Assembly: GCA_015060695.1 (NCBI GenBank)
Contig: SUYA01000001.1
Coordinates: 1-46,675, forward strand
Length of the DNA stretch: 46,675 nt
From: Mediterranea massiliensis
Lineage (GTDB): Bacteria > Bacteroidota > Bacteroidia > Bacteroidales > Bacteroidaceae
Direction of reading: 5' to 3'
Shown: positions 1 to 8,332 of the stretch, piece after piece
Layout: the number at the start of each line of letters is the position of its first letter
Position numbering within the stretch: position 1 is the stretch's first letter
Notes under the pieces: generated by a model
What the model was told of the DNA's origin: nothing
Databases searched by the model: none
Seen by the model: only the letters and a program-made list of their open reading frames with translations
Made by a program: the position numbers and the translations under genes

Positions 1-25
1 CTAACAATTAAAACCGAACAACGAT

Positions 26-700
26 ATGAATACCAATAGTAACAGTTATACTATTATATATGCTTCGGTAATGGTTGTTATCGTTGCATTCTTGTTGGCA
101 TTCGTCAACTCATCTTTGCGCGACATGCAAAAAGCAAATGTAGAATTGGATACAAAAAAACAAATTCTCTCTGCTTTGAATGTTAAAGATGTGGCCGATG
201 CCGATGCTGAATTCAAGAAATTGGATGTAAAAGATATGTTGATGAACGAAGACGGTACGCTGACCGAGAATACCGATGCGTTTGCAACAGCTTATGAAAA
301 AGAAGCTAAAGGCGGTCGTTTGCATGTGTTTGTAGCCAATGTAGATGGTCAAACTAAATATGTATTCCCAGTTTATGGTGCCGGTCTTTGGGGAGCCATC
401 TGGGGATATGTAGCATTGGATGCTGATAAGGATACCGTATATGGCGTTTATTTCTCACATGCCAGTGAAACTCCTGGTTTAGGTGCAGAGATTGCTGCCG
501 ATTGGTTCCAAGCACAGTTTGCCGGTAAGAAGGCTTTGAAAGATGGTAAGGTTGCTTTGACTGTTGTGAAGAATGGTAAGGTGGCCGATGCTTCTGTCGA
601 AGTAGATGGTGTATCAGGTGGTACCATTACCTCTGACGGTGTAGCCGCTATGCTGAAGGCCTGCTTGAACAATTATACTAAGTTTTTAACTAAAGAATAA
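26..700 (+). CDS. nqrC: Na+-translocating NADH:quinone reductase subunit C
   Basis: Subunit C of the six-subunit Na+-pumping NADH:quinone oxidoreductase in the inner membrane; it carries a covalently bound FMN. The 224-aa protein has one N-terminal membrane helix (about residues 8-28) and an FMN_bind domain towards the C terminus. The flavinylation site reads DGVSGGT (residues 194-200), so Thr200 is the expected FMN-bearing residue; the usual SGAT is SGGT here. The gene is first in the visible part of the operon. nqrA and nqrB should lie upstream, outside the window, and nqrD follows after 14 bases. Identification rests on this motif, the size and the gene order C-D-E-F. Confidence 0.97.
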   Translation: MNTNSNSYTIIYASVMVVIVAFLLAFVNSSLRDMQKANVELDTKKQILSALNVKDVADADAEFKKLDVKDMLMNEDGTLTENTDAFATAYEKEAKGGRLHVFVANVDGQTKYVFPVYGAGLWGAIWGYVALDADKDTVYGVYFSHASETPGLGAEIAADWFQAQFAGKKALKDGKVALTVVKNGKVADASVEVDGVSGGTITSDGVAAMLKACLNNYTKFLTKE

Positions 701-714
701 GGAGGAATAAGAAT

Positions 715-1350
715 ATGGGACAATTGTTTTCAAAGAAGAATAAAGAAGTATTCTCTACTCCGCTTGGTTTGAACAACCCCGTTACCGTACAGGTATTGGG
801 TATCTGTTCAGCATTGGCCGTTACTGCCAAATTGGAGCCGGCCATTGTGATGGGCCTTTCGGTAACTGTAATTTTGGCTTTTGCCAACGTGGTTATCTCT
901 TTGTTGCGCAAGACAGTACCTAACCGCATTCGTATCATCGTTCAGTTGGTGGTAGTGGCTGCGTTGGTAACTATCGTTAGTGAAGTGTTAAAGGCTTTTG
1001 CTTACGATGTCAGCGTACAACTTTCTGTATATGTAGGTTTGATTATTACCAACTGTATTTTGATGGGACGTCTCGAAGCCTTTTCTATGATGAATGGTCC
1101 TTGGGAATCATTCCTCGATGGTGTGGGCAACGGTTTGGGCTATGCCAAGATTTTGCTTATCGTAGCCTTCTTCCGCGAGTTGTTAGGATCGGGTACATTG
1201 CTTGGATTCAACATCTTGAACTACGATTGGTTGAAAGATTTGGGATATACTAACAATGGTTTGATGTTGATGCCTCCTATGGCACTTATTATCTGTGCTT
1301 GTATCATTTGGTATCAACGTGCACGTAACAAAGAATTGCAAGAAAAATAA
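715..1350 (+). CDS. nqrD: Na+-translocating NADH:quinone reductase subunit D
   Basis: Integral membrane subunit of Na+-NQR (NqrDE/RnfAE family), 211 aa, with about six hydrophobic segments. NqrD and NqrE are related, inverted-topology subunits that, in the known structures, hold an iron centre between them and form part of the Na+ path. The conserved stretch TNCILMGRLEAF lies near residue 117 in the middle of the protein. A purine-rich GGAGGAA sits about 10 bases before the ATG, a rarely clear Shine-Dalgarno-like site for this group. It lies between nqrC and nqrE, 11 bases before the latter, and is surely co-transcribed. Confidence 0.96.
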   Translation: MGQLFSKKNKEVFSTPLGLNNPVTVQVLGICSALAVTAKLEPAIVMGLSVTVILAFANVVISLLRKTVPNRIRIIVQLVVVAALVTIVSEVLKAFAYDVSVQLSVYVGLIITNCILMGRLEAFSMMNGPWESFLDGVGNGLGYAKILLIVAFFRELLGSGTLLGFNILNYDWLKDLGYTNNGLMLMPPMALIICACIIWYQRARNKELQEK

Positions 1351-1361
1351 ATTAGAATTGT

Positions 1362-1988
1362 ATGGAACACTTTATTAGTTTATTCGTCCGCTCTATTTTT
1401 GTGGACAACATGATATTCGCATTCTTCCTTGGTATGTGCTCTTACCTTGCCGTATCAAAGAATGTGAAGACTGCAGTTGGTTTGGGTATCGCCGTAACAT
1501 TTGTGTTAGTGGTGACACTTCCGGTCAACTATCTGTTGCAGACCAAGGTGCTGGGTCCCGATGCACTCGTTCCGGGTGTTGACCTTAGCTTCTTGAGTTT
1601 TATTCTCTTCATTGCCGTAATTGCCGGTATCGTTCAATTGGTAGAAATGGTTGTTGAGCGTTTCAGCCCATCACTTTACGCATCACTCGGTATCTTCTTG
1701 CCGTTGATTGCCGTGAACTGTGCTATTATGGGTGCTTCACTCTTTATGCAACAACGCATTACCTTGGGCGAAAGTGATCCGAAATTCATCGGTGGTATTG
1801 CCGATGCATTCTCTTATGCTCTTGGTTCAGGTATCGGTTGGTTGCTAGCCATTGTAGGTTTGGCTGCCATTCGCGAAAAGATGGCTTACTCTGACGTTCC
1901 TGCTCCATTGAAGGGATTGGGTATTACATTCATTGTAGTAGGCTTGATGGCTATGGCATTTATGTGTTTTTCTGGTTTGAACATTTAA
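1362..1988 (+). CDS. nqrE: Na+-translocating NADH:quinone reductase subunit E
   Basis: Second membrane subunit of the NqrDE/RnfAE pair, 208 aa, about six transmembrane helices, with the conserved [12 protein letters not shown] segment around residue 120 and a typical N terminus ([17 protein letters not shown]). It partners NqrD in the inner membrane part of the Na+ pump. The gene sits 11 bases after nqrD and 18 bases before nqrF, in the canonical order. Size and motif match the family throughout; nothing odd was seen. Confidence 0.96.
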   Translation: MEHFISLFVRSIFVDNMIFAFFLGMCSYLAVSKNVKTAVGLGIAVTFVLVVTLPVNYLLQTKVLGPDALVPGVDLSFLSFILFIAVIAGIVQLVEMVVERFSPSLYASLGIFLPLIAVNCAIMGASLFMQQRITLGESDPKFIGGIADAFSYALGSGIGWLLAIVGLAAIREKMAYSDVPAPLKGLGITFIVVGLMAMAFMCFSGLNI

Positions 1989-2006
1989 TAAAGAAAGGAA
2001 TATACA

Positions 2007-3281
2007 ATGGATATGAATTTGATTTTAGCGAGCATTGGAGTATTCCTCGTGGTTATTCTCTTGCTGGTAATTATCCTGTTGGTTGCCAAGAAATTCTTGG
2101 TACCATCTGGTAATGTGAATATTACTATCAATGGCAAAGATACCGTATCAGTTGCTCAAGGTGGTAGCTTGCTGACCACTTTGTCAGAACAAGGCATCTA
2201 TCTTTCATCGGCTTGTGGCGGTAAGGGTTCTTGCGGCCAATGTAAAGCACAAGTTGTAGAAGGTGGTGGTGAAATCCTTGATTCAGAAAAGGGTCACTTT
2301 ACCCGTAAGCAAATCAAAGATAACTGGCGTTTGGCTTGCCAATGTAAGGTAAAAGGTGATTTAGGTATCAAGATTGACGAATCGGTAATGGGTGTTAAGG
2401 AGTACGAATGTACCGTTATTGGCAACAGCAACGTGGCTACTTTTATCAAGGAATTCAAGGTACAGTTGCCCGAAGGCGCTCACATGGACTTTATCCCCGG
2501 TTCGTATGCACAAATTAAGATTCCTGCATTCAATATCGATTACGACAAGGATTTCGATAAGAGTTTGATTGGCGACGAATACTTGCCGGCATGGGAGAAG
2601 TTTGGTCTCTTCCCGTTGAAGTGTGTGAATCCGGAACCTACTATCCGTGCTTACTCTATGGCTAACTATCCGGCCGAAGGTAACGTATTTATGCTTACTG
2701 TTCGTATCGCCACTCCTCCGTTCAAGCCAAAAGAACAAGGACCGGGCTTCATGGATGTAAATCCGGGTATCGCATCATCTTACATCTTCTCGCTCAAGCC
2801 GGGTGACAAGGTAATCATGAGTGGTCCTTACGGTGACTTCCATCCGCACTTCGATTCTAAGAAGGAGATGATTTGGGTAGGTGGTGGTGCCGGTATGGCT
2901 CCGTTGCGTGCTCAGATTATGCATATGACCAAGACATTGAAGACTACTGATCGTGAAATGCACTACTTCTATGGTGCCCGTGCATTGAACGAAGTATTCT
3001 ACTTGGAAGACTTCTTGGGTATTGAAAAAGAATTCCCCAACTTCCATTTCCATTTAGCTCTTGACCGTCCTGACCCTGCAGCCGATGCAGCAGGTGTTAA
3101 GTACACTGCCGGATTTGTTCACCAAGTAATGTTGAACACTTACCTGAAGGATCACGAAGCACCGGAAGACATCGAATATTACATGTGTGGTCCAGGCCCG
3201 ATGTCAAAGGCCGTAGTTGCCATGCTTACCGACCTTGGTGTAGAAGAATCTTCTATCATGTACGATAACTTCGGTGGATAA
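2007..3281 (+). CDS. nqrF: Na+-translocating NADH:quinone reductase subunit F
   Basis: NADH-oxidising entry subunit of Na+-NQR. The 424 aa comprise an N-terminal membrane anchor (about 5-30), a [2Fe-2S] ferredoxin domain with cysteines C70, C76, C79 and C111, an FAD-binding domain (RAYSMANYP), and an NADH-binding domain ([12 protein letters not shown]). The protein ends in the family's YDNFGG. It passes electrons from NADH through FAD and the iron-sulfur centre to the flavins of the membrane subunits. It is the last gene of the operon and is followed at once by a strong intrinsic terminator. Confidence 0.97.
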   Translation: MDMNLILASIGVFLVVILLLVIILLVAKKFLVPSGNVNITINGKDTVSVAQGGSLLTTLSEQGIYLSSACGGKGSCGQCKAQVVEGGGEILDSEKGHFTRKQIKDNWRLACQCKVKGDLGIKIDESVMGVKEYECTVIGNSNVATFIKEFKVQLPEGAHMDFIPGSYAQIKIPAFNIDYDKDFDKSLIGDEYLPAWEKFGLFPLKCVNPEPTIRAYSMANYPAEGNVFMLTVRIATPPFKPKEQGPGFMDVNPGIASSYIFSLKPGDKVIMSGPYGDFHPHFDSKKEMIWVGGGAGMAPLRAQIMHMTKTLKTTDREMHYFYGARALNEVFYLEDFLGIEKEFPNFHFHLALDRPDPAADAAGVKYTAGFVHQVMLNTYLKDHEAPEDIEYYMCGPGPMSKAVVAMLTDLGVEESSIMYDNFGG

Positions 3282-3309
3282 TCCATCCGCTTTTGTATAA
3301 ATTAAACGA

Positions 3310-3341
3310 AGCCCTTGCAAGCAACTTGCAAGGGCTTTTTT
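3310..3341 (+). terminator. Intrinsic terminator of the nqr operon
   Basis: A perfect 12-bp stem (3310-3321 with 3325-3336) closes a 3-base loop and runs straight into a T tract. It lies 29 bases after the nqrF stop, and cleanly separates the nqr operon from the promoter at 3420. Confidence 0.95.
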
Positions 3342-3419
3342 AATATACTTGCAATAGTTATTATTCATGATAACACGAAGTGGATAAAAGTAAACTGTAA
3401 TAAAAATGGGTGTGATTAT

Positions 3420-3450
3420 TTTGTACTCCATTTATCTATTTCTATATTTG
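3420..3450 (+). promoter_or_regulatory. Bacteroides-type promoter for the structured leader / lipoprotein unit
   Basis: A -33 box TTTG (3420-3423) and a -7 box TATATTTG (3443-3450) are separated by 19 bases, which fits the Bacteroides consensus exactly. Transcription would begin near 3457. This gives a leader of about 350 bases before the small ORF at 3810 and about 470 bases before the lipoprotein at 3926. Confidence 0.75.
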
Positions 3451-3514
3451 CCGTGTTTTCGTACAGAATTTCAAGAGTGAGTAAGTATGTGCGAAAATAT
3501 AGATTTAATTTTAA

Positions 3515-3752
3515 GAAAGACGTTTACTTAACGTCTTGTCTTTGGCACTTCAAAATCTCGCAAGTTTTGAAAACTCTGTCAAAGAACAAGGCAACGGTAG
3601 ATGTCCTTATGGGATATGTATAGGTTTATGTAATAAGCCTCTTAATACATATTCAGCGTAGGGCTTCTGCGTTGCTCGTTCTTACAGAGTGGGCAATGCG
3701 AGAGCCTTGAAGTGTATGGACGAGTAACAAGTATGACTCCTGCGCCTTTTTT
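3515..3752 (+). ncRNA. Strongly structured leader RNA or sRNA with a U-tract end
   Basis: No credible ORF. The stretch folds into successive helices: 3519-3524 with 3530-3535; 3535-3544 with 3580-3590 (one bulged base) enclosing a TTCAAAA/TTTTGAA hairpin; a hairpin at about 3616-3650 with TATGTAT/ATACATA arms; and a final module. In that module an outer stem (3656-3661 with 3740-3745) encloses a long helix (3662-3675 with 3693-3706). A run of six T follows at 3747-3752. Bases 3671-3680 could instead pair fully, with G-U pairs, to 3719-3728, so the module may switch or form a pseudoknot. It looks like a conserved Bacteroidales RNA, either a stand-alone sRNA or an attenuator of the downstream genes. 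I cannot name the family. Confidence 0.6.
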
Positions 3753-3809
3753 ATATATAGTTGTATTTTCGGAGATTGGGAGCCTTTCCGATGCTAAAAT
3801 TAAAAATGT

Positions 3810-3914
3810 ATGGAAACAGAAAAGTATGTGGCTCCTCTAGTGGAGATTATTGAAGTCCAAGTAGAGAAAGGATTTCAAGCGAGTGGTGAGAACTTAAATC
3901 AAGAACCTATGTAA
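3810..3914 (+). CDS. 34-residue micro-protein ahead of fimbrillin-like lipoprotein
   Basis: Starts METEKYVAPLVEIIEVQVEK and continues with GFQASGEN, ending in QEPM. There is no signal peptide or membrane segment; the centre alternates hydrophobic and acidic residues as a beta strand would. It follows the structured RNA's U tract by 57 bases and ends 11 bases before the large lipoprotein, so the two are probably co-transcribed. Short Bacteroidales proteins with a Tyr-x-x-Pro start, an acidic strand and a GF(Q/A)AS stretch are familiar to me near surface lipoproteins, but I know of no function. An alternative is a translated leader that couples ribosome movement to the next gene. Confidence 0.6.
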   Translation: METEKYVAPLVEIIEVQVEKGFQASGENLNQEPM

Positions 3915-3925
3915 ATCTATTACTT

Positions 3926-6676
3926 ATGAAGAAATTTAATTATTCGTTAGCAATCTTGCTACTTATTTTAGTAAGTTGTAGCCAAGATGAACTGATGAAT
4001 GTCGGCATCCAAAAAGGAAAATGTGTGATTACAGCCTCTTTTGAAAGTAAAAATAATACTCGTATTATTATAGGTGAGAATGGAGAACTACTTTGGAGTG
4101 CAAACGATGCTTTTGTGTTGTTTGGTGATGAGAATAAAACATATACTTTAAATAGTGAGGCTGGTACTACAACCGGCGAATTTATAGGTGATGAAGTTGC
4201 TAATGTTACTGGTGCTGCATATCCCTCATCAAGTAATCCGACTTTAAGTAATAATACTTTGGAAATGACACTCTCCCAAACCATCAGTTTGGATAATTGT
4301 AATTTACCGATGTGGGCATCAACAAGTAGCAATAGTAGCATTTCATTCAAGCATTTGGTTGGTATGTTGAAGTTTGCCTTGAATGATATTCCTACAGGAT
4401 ATTCCACGTTGACTGTAACGGCAAGTAATCCGCTTAATGGATCTTTCACTGCCAATACTTCTGATTCTACTCCCGTATTAACTTGGAAAAATGGGGAAAC
4501 TGCTACTGATGATAATAAGAAAGTAACAGCAACATTCACTGCCGTAACTGGAGAAAATGATAACGATAAAGTTTTCTATATTCCTTTGCCTGTTGGAGTT
4601 TATACAAGTATTGCTATCAGCATAAGTAATGGAAATGAAGAAAAGAAGATAATAGAGTGGAAAAATAAAGAAATAGAACGTGCTGTAATGTACACTGCTA
4701 CACATGTTGTTACTACAAATGTAACTTCTCCGCAAGTGCTTTCGACTATTATAGCAGCTACAACAACAGCATCCGAGTATAACATTGAAAATACGATTGA
4801 TGCAACAGGTGGAGATGCTATAACAATCCCTACATTAGTTGGTCCCGATGGTACAGATGTTACTCTTAATTTTAAATACGTGCCGACTACTACAGAAGAT
4901 GCACCGTTGAAAATAGTGCAAACTGAAGGAGAGACAGTTGGGGAATCTAAAAACAAATTAGCTATCCATCTTCCAACAACTTCTGCCTCCTATTTGGAAA
5001 TCAATACACCTTTGACTACTGTAGAATTGCAAAGCGGTTCTTTTGCAAAAATCACGGCTACCACCGCCACTAACACTTTAATAATTGGTAAGGATGTAAC
5101 CATTGATGAATTAATTATTAATGGTGGTAATGTAAAGTTGATGGATGACATTACGTTGAAAAAAACGTTAACTATTGTTGGGAATGGTAATACAACGTTT
5201 GATTTGAATGAAAAGACAATAACAATCTCTCCTACAACTTCTGCTACAACAGCTGTTGATTTAAAATATGCAGGTACAGGAAAAATGATTATTACTAATG
5301 GTAAAATTATTGCTGACAATAATATTTATAGTCGTAGATGTATCTATAATTATGGTAACATGGAAATAGATGATGTAGAATTTGTGCAGACATACGAAAC
5401 GAAAGGTGCAGCCATCAATAATGCAGGAACCATGCTTATTAAAGATGCAACCGTTAATTCAAAATATTGGTGCATTTGGAATGAAACATCGAATGGAAAA
5501 CTTACCATAGAGAATGGAACTTTCAATTGCAATTCATATATAGAAACGGATGAATCAGAAAGCGGGCCAACTTATTCCTATGCTATAAAAAATACTACCG
5601 GATCAACTTTGATTGTAAGAGGTGGTACGTTTAACTGTACGCATGGATTTTTAACATTGGATGGCGGTTCTATTGCAAAGTTAAGAGGTGGATCTGTAAA
5701 ACACGTAGGGAATCAGATTATTTCTTCTCATGTATTTTGGATAAGCGGATCTAATACAAAACTTGCTGTAAATGACTGCACTGTTGAATGGAATACTCAA
5801 TATACGCAAGGAGGGGGTAGTAAGTTAGTTTGGATAGTTGAAGGTGCTGAAAATTCAAATGTTTCGTTTAATGGTGGTAAGTTCGATGTTATAGATTGCC
5901 ACGGTATCTCTATAGATTTTACTGTAGAGACAGATGGCTTTTATACGCCAACACTTCCTAAAGTTAACGGTAAACAACTAAAAGAAGTGACTATCACTAA
6001 TGGGCATGATAAATTAGAAAAATATGAATTTACTTACAATGATGATTTTACTTTAAGTACAATTAACCATCATTCTTATTATTCAGGCGAATCTGAAGAA
6101 AATATTATTTCATTGACATATTCCAATAATGGTAAAACGATTCATACAAGTACAATTTATGATGAAGAAAGCTATGCTTTTGAGTTTACACTTAACAATG
6201 ATGGCTATATAACAAAAGCCATACAAACAATTAATGACTCTGAGACAAGACTTTGGGAGTATGTATATGATGAAGACGGAAAGCTTGTCAGCATGAATCG
6301 TTCTGAAGGTTCTGAAATATGGACATTGCATTATAATAATAGTGGTGATGCTTACAAATCTGTTGGCTCCGGTGAAGATTTTGACGATGGTAATGTTTAT
6401 AAAGATATAAAACATGGAGATTGGATAAACAGAAGCAATATCTTTTTCCCGGAATTAATATATGGCATTGATATTGATGAAATGGAGGTGTATGCCATAG
6501 CAGGTATGTTAGGAAAACCCAGTACAAACTTCCCGATTAAAAGAACTGAAGAGTTTGATGGCGAAACCTATACTACTATTTTCGATACTGTTGTTTCTGA
6601 GGACGGTTATCCTATGTCAATGGATGTAGAAGAAGAGGAAGAAGAAGCACTTGAAGTAACGTTTACTTGGGAATAA
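3926..6676 (+). CDS. Fimbrillin-like / beta-helix / DUF4595-like surface lipoprotein
   Basis: A 916-aa lipoprotein, with a signal peptide ending in the lipobox VSC (Cys18) followed by SQDE. Residues about 30-260 resemble the fimbrillin family (Mfa_like_1), with the FESKNNTR / LLWSANDAFVLFG opening and a weak YTLN strand. Residues about 390-660 are built of short Asn/Gly-rich strands (NGGNVKLMDD, NYGNMEIDDV, NNAGTMLIKD) typical of a right-handed parallel beta-helix. Residues about 670-910 are a Tyr/Asp-rich tail with YTYNxDG-like strands and a MLGKPSTNFP stretch that resembles DUF4595. It ends in an acidic run. It is probably exposed on the outer membrane as a fimbrial-type or ligand-binding protein. 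It stands alone, apart from the fimbrial operon at 31.5 kb. The domain calls are by eye. Confidence 0.7.
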   Translation: MKKFNYSLAILLLILVSCSQDELMNVGIQKGKCVITASFESKNNTRIIIGENGELLWSANDAFVLFGDENKTYTLNSEAGTTTGEFIGDEVANVTGAAYPSSSNPTLSNNTLEMTLSQTISLDNCNLPMWASTSSNSSISFKHLVGMLKFALNDIPTGYSTLTVTASNPLNGSFTANTSDSTPVLTWKNGETATDDNKKVTATFTAVTGENDNDKVFYIPLPVGVYTSIAISISNGNEEKKIIEWKNKEIERAVMYTATHVVTTNVTSPQVLSTIIAATTTASEYNIENTIDATGGDAITIPTLVGPDGTDVTLNFKYVPTTTEDAPLKIVQTEGETVGESKNKLAIHLPTTSASYLEINTPLTTVELQSGSFAKITATTATNTLIIGKDVTIDELIINGGNVKLMDDITLKKTLTIVGNGNTTFDLNEKTITISPTTSATTAVDLKYAGTGKMIITNGKIIADNNIYSRRCIYNYGNMEIDDVEFVQTYETKGAAINNAGTMLIKDATVNSKYWCIWNETSNGKLTIENGTFNCNSYIETDESESGPTYSYAIKNTTGSTLIVRGGTFNCTHGFLTLDGGSIAKLRGGSVKHVGNQIISSHVFWISGSNTKLAVNDCTVEWNTQYTQGGGSKLVWIVEGAENSNVSFNGGKFDVIDCHGISIDFTVETDGFYTPTLPKVNGKQLKEVTITNGHDKLEKYEFTYNDDFTLSTINHHSYYSGESEENIISLTYSNNGKTIHTSTIYDEESYAFEFTLNNDGYITKAIQTINDSETRLWEYVYDEDGKLVSMNRSEGSEIWTLHYNNSGDAYKSVGSGEDFDDGNVYKDIKHGDWINRSNIFFPELIYGIDIDEMEVYAIAGMLGKPSTNFPIKRTEEFDGETYTTIFDTVVSEDGYPMSMDVEEEEEEALEVTFTWE

Positions 6677-6701
6677 ACGACTCGTTTTATAATATTGTAA
6701 G

Positions 6702-6732
6702 AATCCCTTGCAAATCATTGCAGGGGATTTTT
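6702..6732 (+). terminator. Intrinsic terminator after the lipoprotein
   Basis: A 12-bp stem (6702-6713 with 6718-6729, one G-T pair) and a 4-base loop lead into a T run. It ends the unit that begins at the 3420 promoter. Confidence 0.9.
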
Positions 6733-6818
6733 CTATCTGCCAAAAGTAATGCTTGTTAAAATGAGTAACTTTGTGACTATTTCTACCCATCTTTCAAAAC
6801 CTCCAAACTGAGTTCTTC

Positions 6819-6906
6819 AACTACCTATAGATAGATGAGCAACTACCTATAAGTAGTTAGTCAACTACCTATAGGTAAACGACTGACTACCTATAAGTAG
6901 TTGAGT
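6819..6906. repeat. Four tandem palindromic units of exactly 22 bp
   Basis: ACTACCTATA recurs at 6820, 6842, 6864 and 6886, always 22 bases apart. Units two and four continue as AAGTAGTT, which makes each an 18-bp palindrome (AACTAC..GTAGTT) with one mismatched pair around a TATA centre. Units one and three are degraded on the right arm, and a stub of a fifth unit (AACCTAC) follows at 6907. The 371-base gap 6677-7047 holds only this array, the terminator at 6702 and the promoter at 6965. Two helical turns per unit would place bound proteins on one face of the DNA. Confidence 0.85.
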
Positions 6907-6964
6907 AACCTACTTTTTTGCTTCAAGAACGGTTACCGAAGTAGGATATTCGGATACTTTGTAT

Positions 6965-6972
6965 TACATTTG
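6965..6972 (+). promoter_or_regulatory. -7 box TACATTTG of the 7048 gene
   Basis: Matches TAnnTTTG and lies 75 bases before the ATG at 7048, about 60 bases after the 22-bp repeats. The -33 element is poor. Confidence 0.45.
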
Positions 6973-7047
6973 CATCGATAATATATATGAATTCTGAATA
7001 TGGTAACAACCGTATATCGGGTGTTTCGAAACTAAAGACGATTAATA

Positions 7048-7602
7048 ATGAATAAGGTGTATCTGGATAATTTTGAGAATAAATTGCAAGATGAGCTGTT
7101 GCGTATTTGTACCTCAGCCGAATTGCTGGACAGGCAGTTGCTGGAGTCTGAAGATATCAATGCTGTATGGCATAAACTGGCTCCCGAATACATGGCCGAT
7201 GCAGTACCTCAGGTGCGTGACTATCCTACTGTGTCGGTAGCATGGGCATCCTATTTGGGCTTGGCTGTAGCCTATGGGTGGGATTCTGATTGGAGTTATT
7301 ACAAGGATGCGCCCTATACTTCGTATTATGGTGGCCAGGGATTTGACGATATGGACGAGCATATTGTCCGCGACTTGTTGGGCCTGTTACTCGATGGCTA
7401 CGAGGCTCGAAAGATAGAAGAGGTTATACGCCGTTGCGGAGAAATGGCTGTAGCCTTGATACGGCACGAACAGATTGAGCCACAAAGCCCTATGGCATTC
7501 CACGTATTTGCCCGCGCTTGTAAGGTGATGTTTCGCATCGGTGCAGCCATCGAATTGAAACGGTTGGGCTATCGGTTTGATAAAGTAGATTTACCAAATT
7601 GA
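7048..7602 (+). CDS. Conserved-looking hypothetical protein, 184 aa
   Basis: I do not recognise the family. The protein is soluble, with no signal peptide or membrane helix, and mostly helical. It has a distinctive aromatic centre (GWDSDWSYYKDAPYTSYYGG, about residues 77-96) followed by DDMDEHIVRDLLGLLLDGYE and a helical C-terminal half containing RRCGEMAVALIRHEQIEPQS. Its codon use is like that of the neighbours and the start is followed by a normal coding frame, so it is very likely real. It ends one base before the SDR gene at 7604, which suggests one transcript. Confidence 0.8.
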   Translation: MNKVYLDNFENKLQDELLRICTSAELLDRQLLESEDINAVWHKLAPEYMADAVPQVRDYPTVSVAWASYLGLAVAYGWDSDWSYYKDAPYTSYYGGQGFDDMDEHIVRDLLGLLLDGYEARKIEEVIRRCGEMAVALIRHEQIEPQSPMAFHVFARACKVMFRIGAAIELKRLGYRFDKVDLPN

Positions 7603-7603
7603 T

Positions 7604-8332
7604 ATGAAACGGGCAATAATCATTGGAGCTACGTCGGGCATTGGGCGCGAAGTGGCACGTCTGTTGGTGGCAGACGGATGGCAAGTTGGAGTGGCCGGAA
7701 GGAGGGAAGAGGCACTGAAGGCTTTCGAGCAACAAGCCCCTGACCAGATAGCTATACAATACATGGATGTGACTTCTGACGCATCGGTCGAGCAGTTGCG
7801 CCTATTAATAGATAAGGTGGGAGGCATGGATTTGTTTTTCCTTAGTTCGGGCATAGGTTTTCAGAATGCGGCACTCGACGTGGATATTGAGTTGCGCACC
7901 ATGCAGACTAATGGCGACGGGTTTATGCGGATGGTAACAGCTGCCTATCATTATTTCAAGGAGAGCAAGCGTGCGGGGCACATTGCGGTAATCAGTTCCA
8001 TTGCCGGAACACGTGGCATAGGGGTAGCACCAGCCTATTCGGCTACTAAATGTTTTCAAAACTGCTATATACAAGCCTTGACGCAGTTGGCACGCTTGGA
8101 ACATCTGCCCATTCATTTTACCGATATCCGTCCGGGATTTGTAACAACTGCATTGATAGCCAACGGTAACTATCCGATGCAGATGACGGTTGAGAAAACG
8201 GCCCGACTTATTATGAAAGCCTTGAAACGTAAGAAACGCGTGGCCATCATTGATTGGAAATACCGCTTGTTGGTCTTTATGTGGCGATTGATACCTCGTT
8301 TTGTCTGGGAAAGACTTCCTGTTAAATCATAG
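7604..8332 (+). CDS. Short-chain dehydrogenase/reductase (SDR)
   Basis: Classical SDR, 242 aa, probably an NADP(H)-dependent oxidoreductase of unknown substrate in the cytoplasm. The N-terminal cofactor motif is GATSGIGREVA (about residues 8-18) with an arginine pair (GRREE) after the second strand, which favours NADP. SSGIG stands where the family has NNAG. The catalytic triad is visible as Ser (ISSIAG), Tyr and Lys in YSATK. A basic, aromatic C-terminal tail (WKYRLLVFMWRLIPRFVW) may attach it to the membrane. It starts one base after the preceding gene and its last 11 bases overlap the convergent cytidine deaminase. Confidence 0.9.
   Translation: MKRAIIIGATSGIGREVARLLVADGWQVGVAGRREEALKAFEQQAPDQIAIQYMDVTSDASVEQLRLLIDKVGGMDLFFLSSGIGFQNAALDVDIELRTMQTNGDGFMRMVTAAYHYFKESKRAGHIAVISSIAGTRGIGVAPAYSATKCFQNCYIQALTQLARLEHLPIHFTDIRPGFVTTALIANGNYPMQMTVEKTARLIMKALKRKKRVAIIDWKYRLLVFMWRLIPRFVWERLPVKS

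Noticed and set aside
3315..3623. 102-codon plus-strand open frame
   Set aside because: It starts inside the nqr terminator and runs through the promoter and structured RNA. No protein-like composition.
6819..6906. CRISPR array
   Set aside because: Units are contiguous 22-bp palindromes with no variable spacers, and no cas genes are in the window.
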